Source: Clostridia bacterium (lineage in GTDB: Bacteria > Bacillota > Clostridia > Oscillospirales > CAG-272). From it: 6,489 nt of DNA. The first letter of the stretch is position 1. Every line of letters starts with the position of its first letter. The notes under the pieces are model-generated. The model saw only the letters and a list, made by a program, of their open reading frames with translations, ran no database searches and was not told the origin of the DNA. Positions 1-6,235 of the stretch are shown in pieces. A program made the translations under genes and the position numbers. The stretch is taken from positions 1-6,489 of the forward strand of contig JAFTLM010000420.1 in NCBI GenBank assembly GCA_017455945.1, given 5' to 3'.

Positions 1-1572
1 GGGCTCTTCGGCAATAAAGCGCCCTTTGAAGTGTTCAAGGTACTCCGTATATTTAACACATTCGCTCTCATTAAAGAACTGATTATAGTAGCCCAAGTAA
101 TTGGTATTGTGCTGTGTTCCGACAACGCGCGACATATAGACGTTTCCGCCGTATGGGCTTGATGGCAGGAATTGACGGCAAGGATCATACTTATATATTG
201 CGGGTGCTGCCGCCTCGTAAGCGGCACGTCTGCCTTTGTAATTTTCAGCGGTATCGGTACCGTCTATTCCGTTTTCGTTATCGCCGGAATACCACATAAA
301 AGACTGGTGATTTCTGAGAAGCTTAACACCGTATTCTGCCTCTTTTTTCAGCTCGTCCATAAACCATTCTTCGTCTTCGGGATAGGCTCCGCAAGCCATA
401 AGGAAATCCTGGGTAACCATTATACCTGCTCTGTCGCAAGCATCAAAGAAGGCTCTGTCCTCAAAGTGTCCGCCGCCCCACACACGGAGCATATTGAGAT
501 TCATCTCGGCGGCTCTTTCAACAAGCATTTCGTATTTTTCGGCATTAACTTCGGATGGGAACGGATCACAGGGCACCCAGTTTCCGCCCATTGCCAAAAT
601 TTTTATTCCGTTTATGACGATCTGGAAGCCGGAAGTCTTTTCGTTATGGTCCTTCATCTGACCTGCAACGTACGCTCTTATTTCGCGGCAGAACTTTTCC
701 TCTTCGCTTCCCTCTTTATCGTCAAGCTGGAGTATCTTCATTGTTCTGATGCCGAAGGTATCCTCAAAAACGTTTTCGCCAAGAGTTACTCTGACTGTAT
801 ACACGGGATGCTCACCGTATCCGAGAGGATACCAAAGCTCGGGGTCCTCAATATCATATCGGCGAACAGTCTTGGGCTCTTTTGAATACACGCTTTCGCT
901 TTTTACAGTCTCGCCATTTGGAGAGATTACTTCGATCTGCATAAGACCGCCGTTTTCGTAGTTTGCAAAGTCAAGCTCAAGGCGGATCTGAGCACTGTAG
1001 CTGTCTATATTTTCGGTAACGATGTACGCACTGTCAACGTACATATCGTTCCCGTATCTGATATACACGGGACGGTGTATACCGCATGTAACGAATCTGT
1101 CCACCCAGTCCCAACCGTAAGTACACTGCATTCTTCGTGTATTCATTCGGTCCTTTGCAAATGCCGCTCTGCGTTCGGGCATATCCTTTGTTTCTTTTAC
1201 AGGAGAACGAAATTCCACACGAAGCTCGTTGTCTTTACTCTTAAGCTTTCCTCCCACAAAATACTCGTGAGGAATGAACATATTATGTGCTCCTCCGATA
1301 TGCTCACCGTTTAAATAAATTTCGCAATAGGTATCAAGCCCTTCAAACACAAGGGTTGCGTTTTCGGATTCTTCTGCATCAAAAACGCAGGTATACGTAA
1401 AATCCTCGTTTTCTATCCACTGACAGTTATCGTTATTATCACGCCAGTAATAATCATCTATTTTTTCCTGCTTCAAAAGCTCGGTATGCACGCATCCCGG
1501 AACTGTTGCTGACAAAACGCCAATCTTTTCTCCGCTAAGCGTCCAATTTTTATCAAGATAATACTTTTTCAT
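1..1572 (-). CDS. Glycoside hydrolase family 2, beta-mannosidase type (3' end cut by window)
   Basis: This is the N-terminal 524 residues of a family 2 glycoside hydrolase, a retaining exo-enzyme that removes a terminal sugar, most likely beta-mannose. Residues about 1-170 form the jelly-roll sugar-binding domain, including the YGWDW segment (152-156) and CGIYRPV (163-169) typical of beta-mannosidases. Residues about 175-280 are the Ig-like domain. The TIM barrel follows, with NWVPCDPFPS (331-340) and RVWGGGHFEDRAFFDACD (363-380). The acid/base is predicted as Glu433 in SGDNENG. The nucleophile is predicted as Glu522 in RFIAEEP, at the point where the window ends. Family members usually have about 800-850 residues, so roughly a third is missing. 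The ATG is preceded by AGGAGA (1579-1584) six bases upstream, and the frame is open throughout. No signal peptide or membrane segment is seen, so it should be cytoplasmic and act on imported oligosaccharides. It has its own promoter downstream of the tRNA terminator. Substrate is inferred from motifs; another beta-glycoside is possible. Confidence 0.88.
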   Translation of the reverse strand, partial: MKKYYLDKNWTLSGEKIGVLSATVPGCVHTELLKQEKIDDYYWRDNNDNCQWIENEDFTYTCVFDAEESENATLVFEGLDTYCEIYLNGEHIGGAHNMFIPHEYFVGGKLKSKDNELRVEFRSPVKETKDMPERRAAFAKDRMNTRRMQCTYGWDWVDRFVTCGIHRPVYIRYGNDMYVDSAYIVTENIDSYSAQIRLELDFANYENGGLMQIEVISPNGETVKSESVYSKEPKTVRRYDIEDPELWYPLGYGEHPVYTVRVTLGENVFEDTFGIRTMKILQLDDKEGSEEEKFCREIRAYVAGQMKDHNEKTSGFQIVINGIKILAMGGNWVPCDPFPSEVNAEKYEMLVERAAEMNLNMLRVWGGGHFEDRAFFDACDRAGIMVTQDFLMACGAYPEDEEWFMDELKKEAEYGVKLLRNHQSFMWYSGDNENGIDGTDTAENYKGRRAAYEAAAPAIYKYDPCRQFLPSSPYGGNVYMSRVVGTQHNTNYLGYYNQFFNESECVKYTEYLEHFKGRFIAEEP

Positions 1573-1599
1573 TTACTTTCTCCTAATGCCATTTTTTGA

Positions 1600-1628
1600 A
1601 GTATAACACAAAAATAAATCAAAGTCAA
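1600..1628 (-). promoter_or_regulatory. Sigma-A promoter of the GH2 gene
   Basis: On the minus strand a -35 box TTGACT (1623-1628) and a -10 box TATACT (1600-1605) are separated by exactly 17 bases. Each differs from consensus at one position. The predicted transcription start is near 1593, giving a leader of about 20 bases that carries the AGGAGA ribosome site of the GH2 gene. The -35 box lies just beyond the tRNA terminator's T-rich tail, so the GH2 gene should be transcribed independently of the tRNA. No obvious operator palindrome overlaps the promoter. Confidence 0.75.
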
Positions 1629-1649
1629 TATACAAAGAAAAAATCTACG

Positions 1650-1684
1650 AAAAATAGAAAAACCAAGCCATATGGCTTGGTTTT
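1650..1684 (-). terminator. Rho-independent terminator of tRNA-Val
   Basis: A perfect 26-base palindrome at 1659-1684, with the core CCAAGCCATATGGCTTGG, folds as an 11-bp stem with a minimal AT loop, or a 10-bp stem with a slightly larger one. On the minus strand it runs straight into a T-rich tail (TTTTT, then CTATTTTT). Its first base is also the last base of the tRNA's encoded CCA, so terminator and tRNA abut with no spacer. Confidence 0.85.
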
Positions 1685-1760
1685 GGTGGAGACAGCAGAA
1701 CTCGAATCTGCGACCCCTTGCATGTCAAGCAAGTACTCTAACCAACTGAGCTATGCCTCC
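1684..1760 (-). tRNA. tRNA-Val (anticodon GAC)
   Basis: A 77-base cloverleaf can be drawn in full. The 7-bp acceptor stem GGAGGCA/TGTCTCC has one G-U pair, and the 4-bp D stem GCTC/GAGT also has one. The D loop is AGTTGGTTA. The anticodon stem CTTGC/GCAAG closes the loop TTGACAT, which gives anticodon GAC (plus-strand 1724-1726). The variable loop is GGGTC, and the T arm is GCAGA/TCTGC with loop TTCGAGT. The discriminator is A and the terminal CCA is encoded. Anticodon GAC decodes the valine codons GUC and GUU. It is a single tRNA gene with its own promoter and terminator, not part of a tRNA cluster. Confidence 0.96.
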
Positions 1761-1778
1761 GCATCGGTAACGAGCTAT

Positions 1779-1807
1779 ATTATACACGAAATTGCCCAAC
1801 TTGTCAA
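1779..1807 (-). promoter_or_regulatory. Perfect-consensus sigma-A promoter of tRNA-Val
   Basis: On the minus strand a -35 box TTGACA (1802-1807), a 17-base spacer and a -10 box TATAAT (1779-1784) match the housekeeping sigma consensus at all 12 positions with ideal spacing. The -10 box lies 18 bases before the mature tRNA 5' end, so transcription should start near 1772 and the 5' leader for RNase P is only about 11 bases. Such strength suits a stable-RNA gene. Confidence 0.9.
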
Positions 1808-1835
1808 GATGTTTTACGTCAAAAGATAATTTTTT

Positions 1836-1879
1836 ACAACAAAAGCCCCACAAGGGATGAAAATTTTTCCTTATGGGGC
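1836..1879 (-). terminator. Rho-independent terminator of the alkD-MATE unit
   Basis: Six bases after the MATE stop codon, the minus strand carries an inverted repeat: GCCCCATAAGG (1869-1879) pairs with CCTTGTGGGGC (1845-1855). This gives an 11-bp stem with one G-U pair around a 13-base A/T-rich loop, followed by the T-rich tail TTTTGTTGT. Position and shape mark it as the end of the two-gene transcript and separate it from the tRNA promoter just downstream. Confidence 0.85.
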
Positions 1880-1885
1880 ATTATT

Positions 1886-3262
1886 TTAAATTACAACTTT
1901 TTTCCTCAAGTCAACTTTTTTATAATAAAAGAATGAAAGGAGAGAACTTAAAAGCCAACCTGCAGGATATCCCATCGCTATGGGAATTATATCATTACAG
2001 ATAAAATTAGACATAACAAACATATAAACCTGCCTGAATGCAACGAACGAAGTGAGCATTATTATCATAGGTGCCCGACTGTTGCCCGCTCCGCGAAGTG
2101 CTCCCGCAAGTATCTGGTTAAAGCAACACAACACGTAAAATGGAGATATCCACCGCAAAAGCATCGCACCGTATCTTATTACTTCGGGATTCTGATTAAA
2201 GAATGAAACAAGCGATTCGGGAAAAATCAAAATCGGAATCATTATTGCGACGGTGGACACAACAGCCATAGAAATCGTTGTTTTTATTCCTTTCTTGGCT
2301 CTGTCTACGTTTCCGCAGCCAAGATTTTGCCCCACAAAAGTTGTAGCGGCAATAGCCAGCGACTGCATTGGCAAAAACATAAATTGGTCTATCTTGGCGT
2401 ATGAAGTCCACCCCGACATACAATGTTCACCGAATTGATTTATGTAGGATTGAACAAAAACATTTGAAAAAGCGGTAATTGAAAGCTGTATTGCTGCCGG
2501 GAATCCCACTTTGACGATTTTCTCCAGCGACTCTTTATCTATTTTTAAGTGATTTGGAATCAATTTTACACAGTTGCTCGTCGTGAGCAATGTAAAAATC
2601 ACAAGCAGTGCCGAAACACCCTGTGCTATTATTGTAGCGTACGCAACACCCGCAACGCCCATTTTGAATTTAATTACAAACAAGAGGTCAAGCACCACGT
2701 TAAGCAACGCGGAAACTACCAAAAACAAAAACGGTCTTGTGGAATCACCAACCGCACGCAAGATTCCCGAGCCGATGTTATAAATCATCAGACCGATAAT
2801 TCCGCTGAAATATATGGTAAGATAAGTTTTAGCCTCAGAAAACACATTTGCCGGAGTGTTCATCATATTAAGCATATACGGAATGAGAATTATTCCCACC
2901 ACAGCAAACAATACGCCCATAATCAGCGTAATACATGCTGAGGTGTGTACAGCCTTATCGACCTTGTCAAAGCGCTTTGCACCGTAATTTTGTGAAATCA
3001 CTACACCCGCACCACTTGAGAAGCCGACAAAAAGTCCGATTATCATATTTATAATGGGGCCTACAGAACCGACCGCTGCGTATGCTGCGTCATTTTCCAC
3101 ATAGTTTCCTATAACCCACGTATCAACTGTATTATAAAACTGTTGAAACAAATTACCCACAAGCAGAGGCAACGCAAACACAAGGATATGATTAAAAATA
3201 TTGCCCTCAGTCATATCCACGTCTTTTTTTGAAAAGAAACCGAGCTTTTTTACTTTTTCCAC
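1886..3262 (-). CDS. MATE family multidrug/toxin efflux transporter
   Basis: This 458-residue polytopic membrane protein has the length and layout of a MATE antiporter, which exports organic compounds using a Na+ or H+ gradient across the inner membrane. About 12 hydrophobic segments are visible. The first helix carries the family pattern ALPLLVGNLFQQFYNTVD (30-47), with Asp47 possibly in the cation/substrate path. The internal two-fold repeat shows as ILRAVGDSTRP (167-177) and ALRGAGNSRAP (388-398) at matching places in the two halves. The start is GTG at 3260-3262, preceded six bases upstream by a modest TAGGT site (3269-3273) that lies in the 11-base gap after alkD, so translation is probably coupled to alkD. 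ATG at codon 17 (MTEGN) would match many homologues' starts but has no visible ribosome site. Substrate cannot be read from sequence. The partner gene hints at DNA-damaging compounds, which is inference. Confidence 0.92.
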   Translation of the reverse strand: MEKVKKLGFFSKKDVDMTEGNIFNHILVFALPLLVGNLFQQFYNTVDTWVIGNYVENDAAYAAVGSVGPIINMIIGLFVGFSSGAGVVISQNYGAKRFDKVDKAVHTSACITLIMGVLFAVVGIILIPYMLNMMNTPANVFSEAKTYLTIYFSGIIGLMIYNIGSGILRAVGDSTRPFLFLVVSALLNVVLDLLFVIKFKMGVAGVAYATIIAQGVSALLVIFTLLTTSNCVKLIPNHLKIDKESLEKIVKVGFPAAIQLSITAFSNVFVQSYINQFGEHCMSGWTSYAKIDQFMFLPMQSLAIAATTFVGQNLGCGNVDRAKKGIKTTISMAVVSTVAIMIPILIFPESLVSFFNQNPEVIRYGAMLLRWISPFYVLCCFNQILAGALRGAGNSRAPMIIMLTSFVAFRQVYMFVMSNFICNDIIPIAMGYPAGWLLSSLLSFFYYKKVDLRKKVVI

Positions 3263-3273
3263 TTTTTTACCTA

Positions 3274-3960
3274 TTATTTGACCTTATATGTTTTTAATTC
3301 TTCTTTTATTTCCTTGGAAATCCGATAGCTTTCACAAGCCTTTTGGATTGTTTTATTGTGTATCCAAGGTTCAAGCTTTTGTTCTTTTATATATGGCAAC
3401 GTCTCAGAATACTTATATGTAAGAGCTGTGGCAAAAAACCACGCGACCGCCATTTTGACATAATATTCGTCGCTTTTTACAGCCGCAGCTTTTTCCAAAC
3501 ATTCAATCTTAAAATTCTCATCAAGATAATATTTCATAAGCATACACAGACCGAATCTTATGTGATACGTATGACCGCAATCTATCCAACGAAATGCGTC
3601 TTTATATAGCTTATCGGTATTTTTCGCAAAGCATTTCGGAGACATCATGTCACAGGTTGCCCAGTTGTCAACATACGGCAAAAAGTCATCTATACGCTTT
3701 ACAAGTTCGTCATAATCCGATAATTGTTCAAGCATAAAAGCGTGCAGATTGTCCTCCTCGTAAAATCTATGAGGAAGGTCATTGAAAAAATTCTCCGCGT
3801 TTTTACGGTACAGCTCCTTAGCGTATTTACGCAACACGGGAGTTCGCACGCCGATTATTCGCTCTTCGGAAACACCGGGGATAAGCTTGCGATGAAACTC
3901 CTTATATTCACTGTCGGAAAAAGAAAACAGTGTTTTTTGTATATTTGTTAAGTCATCCAC
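3274..3960 (-). CDS. AlkD-like DNA alkylation repair glycosylase
   Basis: The product is a HEAT-like-repeat DNA glycosylase of the AlkC/AlkD family, which removes bulky or cationic alkylated bases without flipping them out. From the start chosen here it has 228 residues, close to the roughly 237 of Bacillus cereus AlkD. The residues known to matter there (Trp109, Asp113, Arg148, Trp187) have counterparts with matching spacing: Trp100 and Asp104 in DNWATCD, Arg135 in HIRFG, and Trp174 in MAVAWFF. It should therefore be catalytically competent. Other family signatures are the N-terminal IIGVRTPVLRKYAKEL and the C-terminal WIHNKTIQKACESYRIS. I chose GTG at 3958-3960 because AGAGGTG lies five bases upstream and the protein then opens VDDLTNIQ as homologues do. 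An ATG at 3976-3978 adds six residues but lacks a ribosome site. It is the first gene of a unit with the MATE pump. Confidence 0.92.
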   Translation of the reverse strand: MDDLTNIQKTLFSFSDSEYKEFHRKLIPGVSEERIIGVRTPVLRKYAKELYRKNAENFFNDLPHRFYEEDNLHAFMLEQLSDYDELVKRIDDFLPYVDNWATCDMMSPKCFAKNTDKLYKDAFRWIDCGHTYHIRFGLCMLMKYYLDENFKIECLEKAAAVKSDEYYVKMAVAWFFATALTYKYSETLPYIKEQKLEPWIHNKTIQKACESYRISKEIKEELKTYKVK

Positions 3961-3965
3961 GCAAA

Positions 3966-3972
3966 CACCTCT
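3966..3972 (-). promoter_or_regulatory. Ribosome binding site that decides the alkD start
   Basis: AGAGGTG on the minus strand is a strong anti-16S match, five bases before the GTG at 3958-3960. It lies inside the longer open frame that begins at ATG 3976-3978, which it cannot serve. It is therefore the main argument for the shorter protein. Confidence 0.75.
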
Positions 3973-3984
3973 TTTCATTAGTAA

Positions 3985-4013
3985 ATTATATCACAGGTTT
4001 TTATTTCAATCAA
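3985..4013 (-). promoter_or_regulatory. Sigma-A promoter of the alkD-MATE unit
   Basis: On the minus strand a -35 box TTGATT (4008-4013) and a perfect -10 box TATAAT (3985-3990) are 17 bases apart, and TGA before the -10 supplies the extended -10 element. The predicted start is near 3978, within a base or two of the upstream in-frame ATG. That ATG would then be leaderless, while the internal GTG gains a normal short leader. The promoter follows directly after the prmA terminator. I see no SOS box or other clear operator. Confidence 0.78.
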
Positions 4014-4021
4014 GCACTTAA

Positions 4022-4056
4022 CAAAAAATCCGACAATTGTTTACAAATTGTCGGAT
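4022..4056 (-). terminator. Rho-independent terminator of the dnaK-dnaJ-prmA operon
   Basis: On the minus strand, ATCCGACAATT (4046-4056) pairs perfectly with AATTGTCGGAT (4028-4038) across a 7-base loop, and the stem runs into TTTTTTG. It starts five bases after the prmA stop codon. The plus-strand side has no good T-run, so it probably acts in one direction only. It places prmA as the last gene of the heat-shock operon. Confidence 0.88.
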
Positions 4057-4061
4057 AATAT

Positions 4062-5018
4062 TTATTTCTTTTTTATTGCGAACGCACACCAGCCGTTATC
4101 TACTACGTGTTCAACTATTTCAAAACCGAATTTTTCAAATGCTTCCATAACGTCGTCGGCACGCTCATTAATAATACCCGAAGCAAGCAATATGGCGTCA
4201 TCTTTCATATATCTGCCAACATCGGGAAGCATACGAATTATGATATCAGCTACGATATTTGCGCATACGAGGTCGTACTGACCGCCTTCAATATCAACCT
4301 GTTTAAGAAGGTCGGATTGGTCGCAGGTTATATTTTCGCAAGCGTTTATCTCGATATTTTCGCATGCGACACGGACAGCCACTTCATCTATATCGTATGC
4401 CTTACACTCTTTTGCACCAAGCTTTGATGCGCAAATTGCCAAAATTCCGCTTCCGCAACCCACGTCAAGAACTCTTTGTCCCTGTTTAGTATACTTTTCA
4501 AGCAAGCCGATAACAAGACGTGTAGTCTCGTGAGTTCCAGTTCCGAATGCCATACCGGGATCCATTGTAACAATAACGTCATCGGGCTTGACATCATACT
4601 TTTCCCACGCGGGAACTATTACGATACGCTCACCGATCTTAAGCGGTTTATAGTAGGCTTTCCAGGAGTTTGCCCAGTCTTCTTCGTTGACGCCTACGAC
4701 CTCGACTTCGACTTCAAAGCCTTCCTGCTCGCTTCGCTCTTTAATAAAGCTTATCGCTTCATTGAAGTTTTGCTCTACGGGAAGGAACACCGAGACAGAC
4801 GCGATAGTTTTATCCGCGTTAAGTATAGATTCATCTATGAGATCGCCATAGCAAGTTTTCAGGTCAATATCACTGAAATCTTCTATCATAAGATTGTTAC
4901 TTATCATACTCATAATTGCGGTCAGGTCATCAAGATGACAAAGCTTTACAGTACCCTTTACCTGATGCCATTCTTTTACGTCCGAAAGTGCTCCGCACAT
5001 ATAATCTTTATCTATCAT
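4062..5018 (-). CDS. prmA: Ribosomal protein L11 methyltransferase
   Basis: PrmA is a cytoplasmic S-adenosylmethionine-dependent enzyme that trimethylates ribosomal protein L11. The 318-residue product has the family's two-part form: an N-terminal L11-recognition domain (about 1-120), then the linker segment DWANSWKAYYKPLKIGERIVI (114-134) and a Rossmann-fold methyltransferase domain. Family hallmarks are MDPGMAFGTGTHETTRL (152-168), SAM-binding motif I VLDVGCGSG (183-191), and ANIVADI (253-259) at the active-site NPPF-like position. The ATG is preceded by CGGAG (5026-5030) seven bases upstream, and only 12 bases separate it from the dnaJ stop, so the two genes are co-transcribed and probably translationally coupled. 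About 15 residues precede the usual PrmA opening, which appears here as KEWHQVK. A terminator follows, so the rsmE-type gene next in Bacillus subtilis is not part of this unit. Confidence 0.96.
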   Translation of the reverse strand: MIDKDYMCGALSDVKEWHQVKGTVKLCHLDDLTAIMSMISNNLMIEDFSDIDLKTCYGDLIDESILNADKTIASVSVFLPVEQNFNEAISFIKERSEQEGFEVEVEVVGVNEEDWANSWKAYYKPLKIGERIVIVPAWEKYDVKPDDVIVTMDPGMAFGTGTHETTRLVIGLLEKYTKQGQRVLDVGCGSGILAICASKLGAKECKAYDIDEVAVRVACENIEINACENITCDQSDLLKQVDIEGGQYDLVCANIVADIIIRMLPDVGRYMKDDAILLASGIINERADDVMEAFEKFGFEIVEHVVDNGWCAFAIKKK

Positions 5019-5030
5019 AACCGATCTCCG

Positions 5031-6167
5031 TTATTTTTTGTCAAAAAGCTTTTTAAAAAAGCCTGTCTTTTTTCCGTAGTTGTTTTCACCGCAGCTTTCG
5101 GCAAATGCCCTCATATGATCCTTTTGCTTTTCGCTAAGCCCCTTGGGAATCTCAACGTTCACCGTGAAAACAAGATCTCCGCGACGGTTGGAATTATTTA
5201 CCGACGGAATTCCCTTTTGTCTTATAGTAAACTGTGTTCCGGGCTGTGTTCCTTCGGGAATGGTGTACTGTATGTTACCTTCCAGGGTCGGAACCGTAAT
5301 TTCAGCACCGAGAGTTGCCTCTGCAACTGTAATCGGAACCTCGCAATAAATATTATATCTGTCACGTTCAAACACGCTATGTTGTTTTACTCTGACGGTT
5401 ATAACAAGATCTCCCGCGGGGCCGCCGTTCCTTCCGTCACAGCCCTGTCCGCGAAGTGCAATTCTTTCTCCGTCGTCTATTCCTGCGGGAATCGACACCT
5501 CAAGCTTTTTGGAAACCTTGACAAAACCGGTTCCGCGACAGTTCGAGCAAGGAGTTTTTATGAATTTTCCGGTTCCACGGCACGCATCACAAGTGGTGGT
5601 TGATTGGAACTGCATTCCCATCATACGCTGAACCACACGTCTCTGTCCGCTTCCTCCGCACGCACTACAGGTTTCGGGTTTTGTTCCCTTTTCAGCTCCG
5701 CTTCCTCCGCAATCCGAACAACGCTGGATTCTATTATAGGTTATCTCCTTTTTAACACCGAATGCAGCCTCTTCAAAAGTAATAGTTACAGACGCTCCAA
5801 CGTCATCTCCTCGCATTGGAGCATTTCTGCGTGCACTGCTGTTTCCTCCGCCGAAAATATCGCCAAAAATATCGCCAAAACCACCGAATCCGCCAAAGTC
5901 AAAGCCACCAAAGCCGCCGCCTGCCCCCGGTCCGCCCTGTTCAAAAGCTGCGTGACCGAACTGGTCATACTGCTGTTTTTTCTGTGGATCGGAAAGAATG
6001 GCATATGCTTCGTTTACTTCCTTGAACTTCTTTTCAGCCTCGGCGTCACCGGGATTCATATCGGGATGATACTTCTTGGCAAGTGATCTATAGGCTTTTT
6101 TTATCGACGCCTCATCGGCACTTTTGTCAACGCCAAGCACGTCATAATAGTCTCTTTTGTCTGCCAT
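5031..6167 (-). CDS. dnaJ: Chaperone protein DnaJ (Hsp40)
   Basis: DnaJ delivers unfolded clients to DnaK and stimulates its ATPase in the cytoplasm. At 378 residues it is a full-length type I Hsp40. The J domain (1-70) contains the essential HPD at 34-36. It is followed by a Gly/Phe region (about 77-108) with a doubled DIF motif (GDIFGDIF). The zinc-binding domain has four CxxCxGxG repeats: CSDCGGSG at 150, CSACGGSG at 167, CDACRGTG at 193 and CSNCRGTG at 207, so all eight cysteines are present. The C-terminal peptide-binding domains extend to about 345, and a lysine-rich tail ends the protein. The ATG is served by AAAGGA (6178-6183), ten bases upstream. The gene lies 68 bases after dnaK with a strong hairpin between them, and 12 bases before prmA. 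Heat-shock control, for example HrcA/CIRCE, would act upstream of this window and is not visible. Confidence 0.98.
   Translation of the reverse strand: MADKRDYYDVLGVDKSADEASIKKAYRSLAKKYHPDMNPGDAEAEKKFKEVNEAYAILSDPQKKQQYDQFGHAAFEQGGPGAGGGFGGFDFGGFGGFGDIFGDIFGGGNSSARRNAPMRGDDVGASVTITFEEAAFGVKKEITYNRIQRCSDCGGSGAEKGTKPETCSACGGSGQRRVVQRMMGMQFQSTTTCDACRGTGKFIKTPCSNCRGTGFVKVSKKLEVSIPAGIDDGERIALRGQGCDGRNGGPAGDLVITVRVKQHSVFERDRYNIYCEVPITVAEATLGAEITVPTLEGNIQYTIPEGTQPGTQFTIRQKGIPSVNNSNRRGDLVFTVNVEIPKGLSEKQKDHMRAFAESCGENNYGKKTGFFKKLFDKK
5854..5880. repeat. 12-bp tandem repeat in dnaJ Gly/Phe region
   Basis: A 12-base unit (aaaatatcgcca on the plus strand) occurs 2.25 times without mismatch. On the minus strand it encodes the duplicated Asp-Ile-Phe-Gly of the DnaJ Gly/Phe linker. 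The unit is four codons, so gain or loss of a copy keeps the reading frame. Confidence 0.8.
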
Positions 6168-6196
6168 TTAAGACTTGTCCTTTCTGATATGACTCT

Positions 6197-6226
6197 GCGG
6201 GAAAGGTGAAAACTCACCTTTCCCGC
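6197..6226 (-). promoter_or_regulatory. Strong hairpin between dnaK and dnaJ
   Basis: GCGGGAAAGGTGA and TCACCTTTCCCGC form a perfect 13-bp, partly GC-rich stem closed by a 4-base loop. It begins nine bases after the dnaK stop. In the direction of the genes it is followed by AGAGTCATATC, without a T-run, so it is not a classical Rho-independent terminator. A 3' stabiliser for dnaK mRNA, a processing site, or a weak attenuator lowering dnaJ relative to dnaK are all plausible. Confidence 0.7.
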
Positions 6227-6235
6227 GTTATTTTG

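Noticed and set aside
172..885. A 237-codon open frame on the plus strand
   Set aside because: It lies entirely opposite the GH2 gene, whose domains and catalytic motifs read continuously on the minus strand. No promoter or ribosome site supports it.
1573..1760. Possible integration site at the tRNA-Val 3' end, with the GH2 gene as inserted cargo
   Set aside because: No integrase, no repeated copy of the tRNA 3' end and no abrupt change in base composition are visible in the window. The tRNA's own terminator and the GH2 promoter give a simpler explanation.
4028..4056. Inverted repeat near the alkD promoter considered as an operator
   Set aside because: It sits between the prmA stop and the alkD -35 box, does not overlap the promoter, and is followed by a T-run on the minus strand. 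It is a terminator for prmA.
4476..5603. A 375-codon open frame on the plus strand
   Set aside because: It lies opposite prmA and dnaJ, both certain. Its protein is cysteine- and phenylalanine-rich with no family resemblance and no ribosome site; it is a shadow of the coding strand.
6168..6235. A CIRCE-type heat-shock operator between dnaK and dnaJ
   Set aside because: The inverted repeat here has a 13-bp stem with a 4-base loop and does not match the TTAGCACTC-N9-GAGTGCTAA element. No promoter is seen beside it.
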